A stretch of 64,000 nt of DNA from the NCBI GenBank assembly GCA_026119935.1, contig JALRMH010000026.1, forward strand, positions 186,001 through 250,000. The letters run 5' to 3'. The notes beneath the pieces are model-generated. The model did no database searches, was not told the origin of the DNA, and was given only the letters and a program-made list of their open reading frames with translations. Positions within the stretch are counted from its first letter, which is position 1. Each line of letters begins with the position of its first letter. This DNA comes from Endothia cerciana. Taxonomy: Eukaryota; Ascomycota; Sordariomycetes; Diaporthales; Cryphonectriaceae. This document shows, in pieces, positions 60,992 through 64,000 of this stretch. The position numbers were made by a program, and so were the translations under genes.

Positions 60992-61004
60992 GGGGGGGGG
61001 GGGG
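60992..61004. repeat. Homopolymer G13
   Basis: Thirteen consecutive G on the + strand. Confidence 0.9.
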
Positions 61005-61690
61005 CAGAGGCGGTCCTAAAGCGTATATCATAGCGGAGGAAGGGAGGGCTGAAGACGCGGGTACAGTTGTCTCTCGCCCCACGTCATCTTGCACTGAAAG
61101 CGGCAATAGTCTCGCCTCTATGCATTGCGACTGTTTGCCGACGAACGCGATGGGAGGATCACATCACCTGAGAGAATACCACAAAGTCTTCTAGGATATT
61201 GCGAAGGGTATAATGAGATTGTTGATTTCTTCTTCTTTCACAACCACACGCAGGACGCCGTGAACCTATTCGAGGAGACATAGACGAGAAAGTCAAGAAT
61301 TATAGTGGTAGTTGAGGACCTAGGTGAAGAAAACAAGTTGTTAGAAAACCCTGGGTACTAGTAAATAAAATTCCGTAAAGTGTCCATGATCCTTGGTTTG
61401 GCAAGTAAGAGAGGCGCGGAATTCAGAACGAGGCCATGCCCGGTCATGTCCCATTAGGAGTCCGGATTACCACCTCAAACTCCCCCAGAAATGCAGGCCT
61501 CTGGTATCCGTCCATGTCATCTGGGAGAGAACTCGACTCCCTAGCCGATGCAAATGTGTCGTATAAAATCTAGGCGTCGAAGGCGACCCGTCGAGTCTCG
61601 AGGACTCGGGCCTTTTTGCCTAGCTTCATCCTGAGCCATGCGCTCCTGGCAGACTTCTTTCGAGGTCTGCCCTCGGAGTTCCAACATCTC

Positions 61691-62548
61691 TCACATTATC
61701 ACGCACTTAGAGCAGCACCCGGCCTCGGCATCGTTGTCGCTGACTTCCATCGGCTTGACGGCGCCTGGTCCGCTGGACATGCCACTGCCCTGCGAGTAGC
61801 CCTGCATCTCGCGGTTGTACCGTCGGATCTCGCGGACGATGTCGTAAAATGCCTTGTCGACGTTGATTCGGGATTTTGCGGATGTCTCGATGAACTTGCA
61901 TCCGAATGACCTCGCCAGGTTCTCACCCTCTGCAGAACGATAGTTAGCCGACGAGCCCAGCATGATAGGACCCCATCCGGACCAGCAGTTCGGCGTACCT
62001 TGCCTGGTAACCTCCCGCTCGCCCTCCAAATCGCACTTGTTGCCCACGACCACCATGGGGAAGTAGTCCTTGTCCTTGACCCGCAGGATCTGCTGTTGGA
62101 ACGTAGTAATTTCTTCGAAGCTCTGGCGGGAAGTGATAGAGTATACGAGCAGGAATCCTTCGCCTGTTCGCATGTACTGCTCTCGCATGGCGGAGTACTC
62201 TTCCTGACCGGCGGTATCGAGAACGTCGAGCAGGGCAACCTCCTCGTCAATAACACACTGCTTTCGGTACGAGTCTGCCAGGGTGAATCAGCCTAAGGCG
62301 CTCAGTTGTTGACGGGGTCATCGGCAACATACCTTCGATCGTTGGGTCGTACTCGTCGACGAAATGGCTTTGGATCAATTGGATCGTGAGGCATGATTTA
62401 CCGACACCTCCTCCACCAACTACCACCAGCTTGTATTCTCTCAGGAACTGCTGGCAATGGCGGTCAGCCCGGTCGCAGCGCAGAGCAGTAAAAGGCGGAC
62501 GGATGAAAGACTGAGTATATTGTGAGGGCAGCATACCTTGGAAGCCAT
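61691..62548 (-). CDS. ras1: Ras small GTPase
   Basis: Membrane-anchored molecular switch controlling growth, polarity and cAMP/MAPK signalling (family knowledge). Exons: 62537-62548 (12 nt, MASK), 62333-62447, 61999-62274, 61691-61929; 213 residues. Visible motifs: P-loop GGGGVGKS (15-22), effector YDPTIEDS, switch II DTAGQEEYS, NKCD and ETSAKS. The protein ends CCSKCVIM: CVIM is a farnesylation CAAX box and the preceding cysteines are likely palmitoylation sites. Gly at positions 16-17, equivalent to human Gly12/13, is wild type. Introns are 89, 58 and 69 nt. The first has a tandem CAGCAG acceptor, so a Gln may be inserted after Lys4. MASKFLREYK matches the family and is preferred. Confidence 0.96.
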
Positions 62549-64000
62549 GGTGTTCTGGATCTGCGGTCACAAGAAATGGAGAGGACCGGGCCCGTATTGG
62601 TCTCGACACGCAGGTTTAAAATCGAGCAGACGAAGGGGTATCGAGAGGGATTCGACCAAAGGGGGGGCTCTGCTGCCGTGGAAGTCGACGAGATCGCAGT
62701 CAAAGAGGGGGGTTGGACGGTTGTCTGATAAGGGGAGATGGCGGTGCCCGTTTGTAGCAGTTTCCCAACTCCTCAGTAGCCGCCAAGCAAAGTCAAGTCG
62801 AAACACGCCCAAGAGTCAAGTCACCGGGGAGAGGCAGTCAGCGCGAGACCGAGCCAATCGACCAATTGAACGCAATAATGCCAGGGTGCCGAGTTTCGAC
62901 GTCCGGTGTTGTTGGCGCGACGCACGAAGTGATCGCAGGAACTCGTTCGCTAATGGACACAAGGGCGAGAGATAGTGCCGCGAGGTGAAGATTGGAACTG
63001 TGGTGCGCAGCAGGAAAGAGGTGGAATCTGGCCGTGTAAGGTGACAGACAGAGTCGAGGTACAGCAGGGTCAGGAGGGAGGGAAGGGAAATTGGCGCGGA
63101 CGGGCGAGATGGGGTGCACTGGGGGTGGTAGGGACGAGCAGAACACTGGACCGGGGACTGGGGGGGGGGGGGCAGGCCACGCTAAGCTACAAAACGCTTT
63201 GTCACCACCCGGGGGACGCGGTAGCTTCCTCCTGCCTGATGCCTGGTCGGTGCGAGGTGAGGTGAGCTCCAGCAGAGGCGAGGGTGGAGGAGGTACCTGC
63301 TCTGGTACTGTGGTGGGCACGGAAGTACATATCAGACTTACCTGATCAGCGTATACCACGATACTGGTAGGTGAGGGCCTGTGGTTGTGGGGCCGAGGAC
63401 GCCCGAATTCTAGTGGTTGGCATCCCCAGACGCTAGTGGCACAAGTATACAGTGCAAGTCCATGTCAGGGTTAGGGGTACAACCAAGGTGCCGGTCTCAG
63501 TTTACATTCCGGGAAGTCTCCTAGACCACCTCACTAAACTCAGGCCCAGATCTTTATCTGCCGCCACTACTCCCTCCCAATGCCCTGTTGTGCATTATTC
63601 TCGAGCCTCAAGAGCAAGCGTCTCAAGGTAGTACAGTTAGGTGAATTTCGTCTGGCGGCATTTGGTGTAAGGCATGGCCAAATGCCGCACCTGAAGGGGT
63701 GGGGACAGGGATAGCGGTCTAGGGGGCCTGAGCGTGGGCCGGTTTTACTAGCATGTCTATCAACCTCGCCCCTCTCCTCGACCACACATCGACAGCAGGC
63801 CAGAGATACCGGCTGCTAGTGAGCAGAGAGGGTGTGGAGGTGGGTCTCACGGTAAGACTAATCATGTGTAATCAACCCGATGGAGGGGGGATGGGGGGGG
63901 GGTTGTGCCTCTAGACTGGGTGAACCACCTACAGGTTGATTTTTACATACAGATACCTACCTACTACTGGTGGGGAGGATCGCCAGTGTCGCCGACAGAC
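62549..64000. promoter_or_regulatory. Upstream region of RAS to window edge
   Basis: 1.45 kb with no supported gene on either strand. It contains G13 (63160-63172) and G10 (63893-63902). Open frames of up to 173 codons are Pro-rich and unrecognised. RAS promoter elements should lie in the left part. Confidence 0.45.
63160..63172. repeat. Homopolymer G13
   Basis: Thirteen consecutive G on the + strand, about 610 bp upstream of the RAS start. Confidence 0.9.

Larger units (their letters stand above)
58927..61690. other. Intergenic region between RAS and IDI1
   Basis: 2.8 kb with no supported gene. The IDI1 promoter is at the left. From about 60.1 to 60.48 kb and 61.2 to 61.4 kb the DNA is AT-rich with many TpA steps, unlike the GC-rich surroundings. 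It also holds an 18-bp perfect palindrome (60516-60533), a C14G6 tract (60562-60581) and G13 (60992-61004). A 191-codon open frame (59233-59808, minus) has no recognisable domain. Confidence 0.5.

Overview
This window is nuclear DNA of a filamentous ascomycete (Pezizomycotina, most likely a Sordariomycete). The genes are split by short GT..AG introns, mostly 50-150 nt, with CTAAC/CTGAC-type branch sites. Coding DNA is GC-rich, genes lie on both strands, and the proteins are fungal orthologues such as a 213-residue Ras, Pag1/Mor2 and a peroxisomal Lon ending in SRL. I reconstructed 14 protein genes by joining exons so that phase, splice sites and conserved protein sequence agree. URB1 runs off the left edge. 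I found no convincing rRNA, tRNA, CRISPR array or intact transposon.

Left part (1-31.7 kb), gene-dense and housekeeping: URB1 (-, pre-60S assembly) shares a promoter with DIB1 (+, U5 snRNP). Next come the giant Furry-type PAG1/MOR2 (-), NADPH-cytochrome P450 reductase (+), a two-RRM RNA-binding protein (+), the RIO2 ribosome-maturation kinase (-), proteasome RPN1 (+) and mismatch-repair MLH1 (-).

Middle part (31.7-49.7 kb), gene-poor: the only convincing gene is a Zn(II)2Cys6/PAS-like transcription factor (-). Its third zinc-binding cysteine is supplied by an inferred 8-nt micro-exon. Upstream of it are about 12.2 kb with no supported gene. This stretch is rich in microsatellites, long G or C homopolymers and a recurring near-palindrome built on CATAGTAC/GTACTATG.

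Right part (49.7-64 kb): peroxisomal Lon protease (-), RPA2 (+), a GNAT acetyltransferase (-), isopentenyl-diphosphate isomerase (-) and Ras (-).

The genes do not form one pathway or cluster. There are loose functional groups: ribosome and RNA processing (URB1, RIO2, DIB1, RRM protein), protein turnover (RPN1, LON), genome maintenance (MLH1, RPA2), isoprenoid/sterol/P450 metabolism (IDI1, CPR) and polarity signalling (PAG1, RAS). The points most worth a second look are the micro-exon, the LON intron whose retention would delete the peroxisomal targeting signal, a NAGNAG acceptor in RAS, the 12-kb low-complexity interval with its palindrome cluster, and a 110-bp tandem duplication between RPA2 and the acetyltransferase gene.
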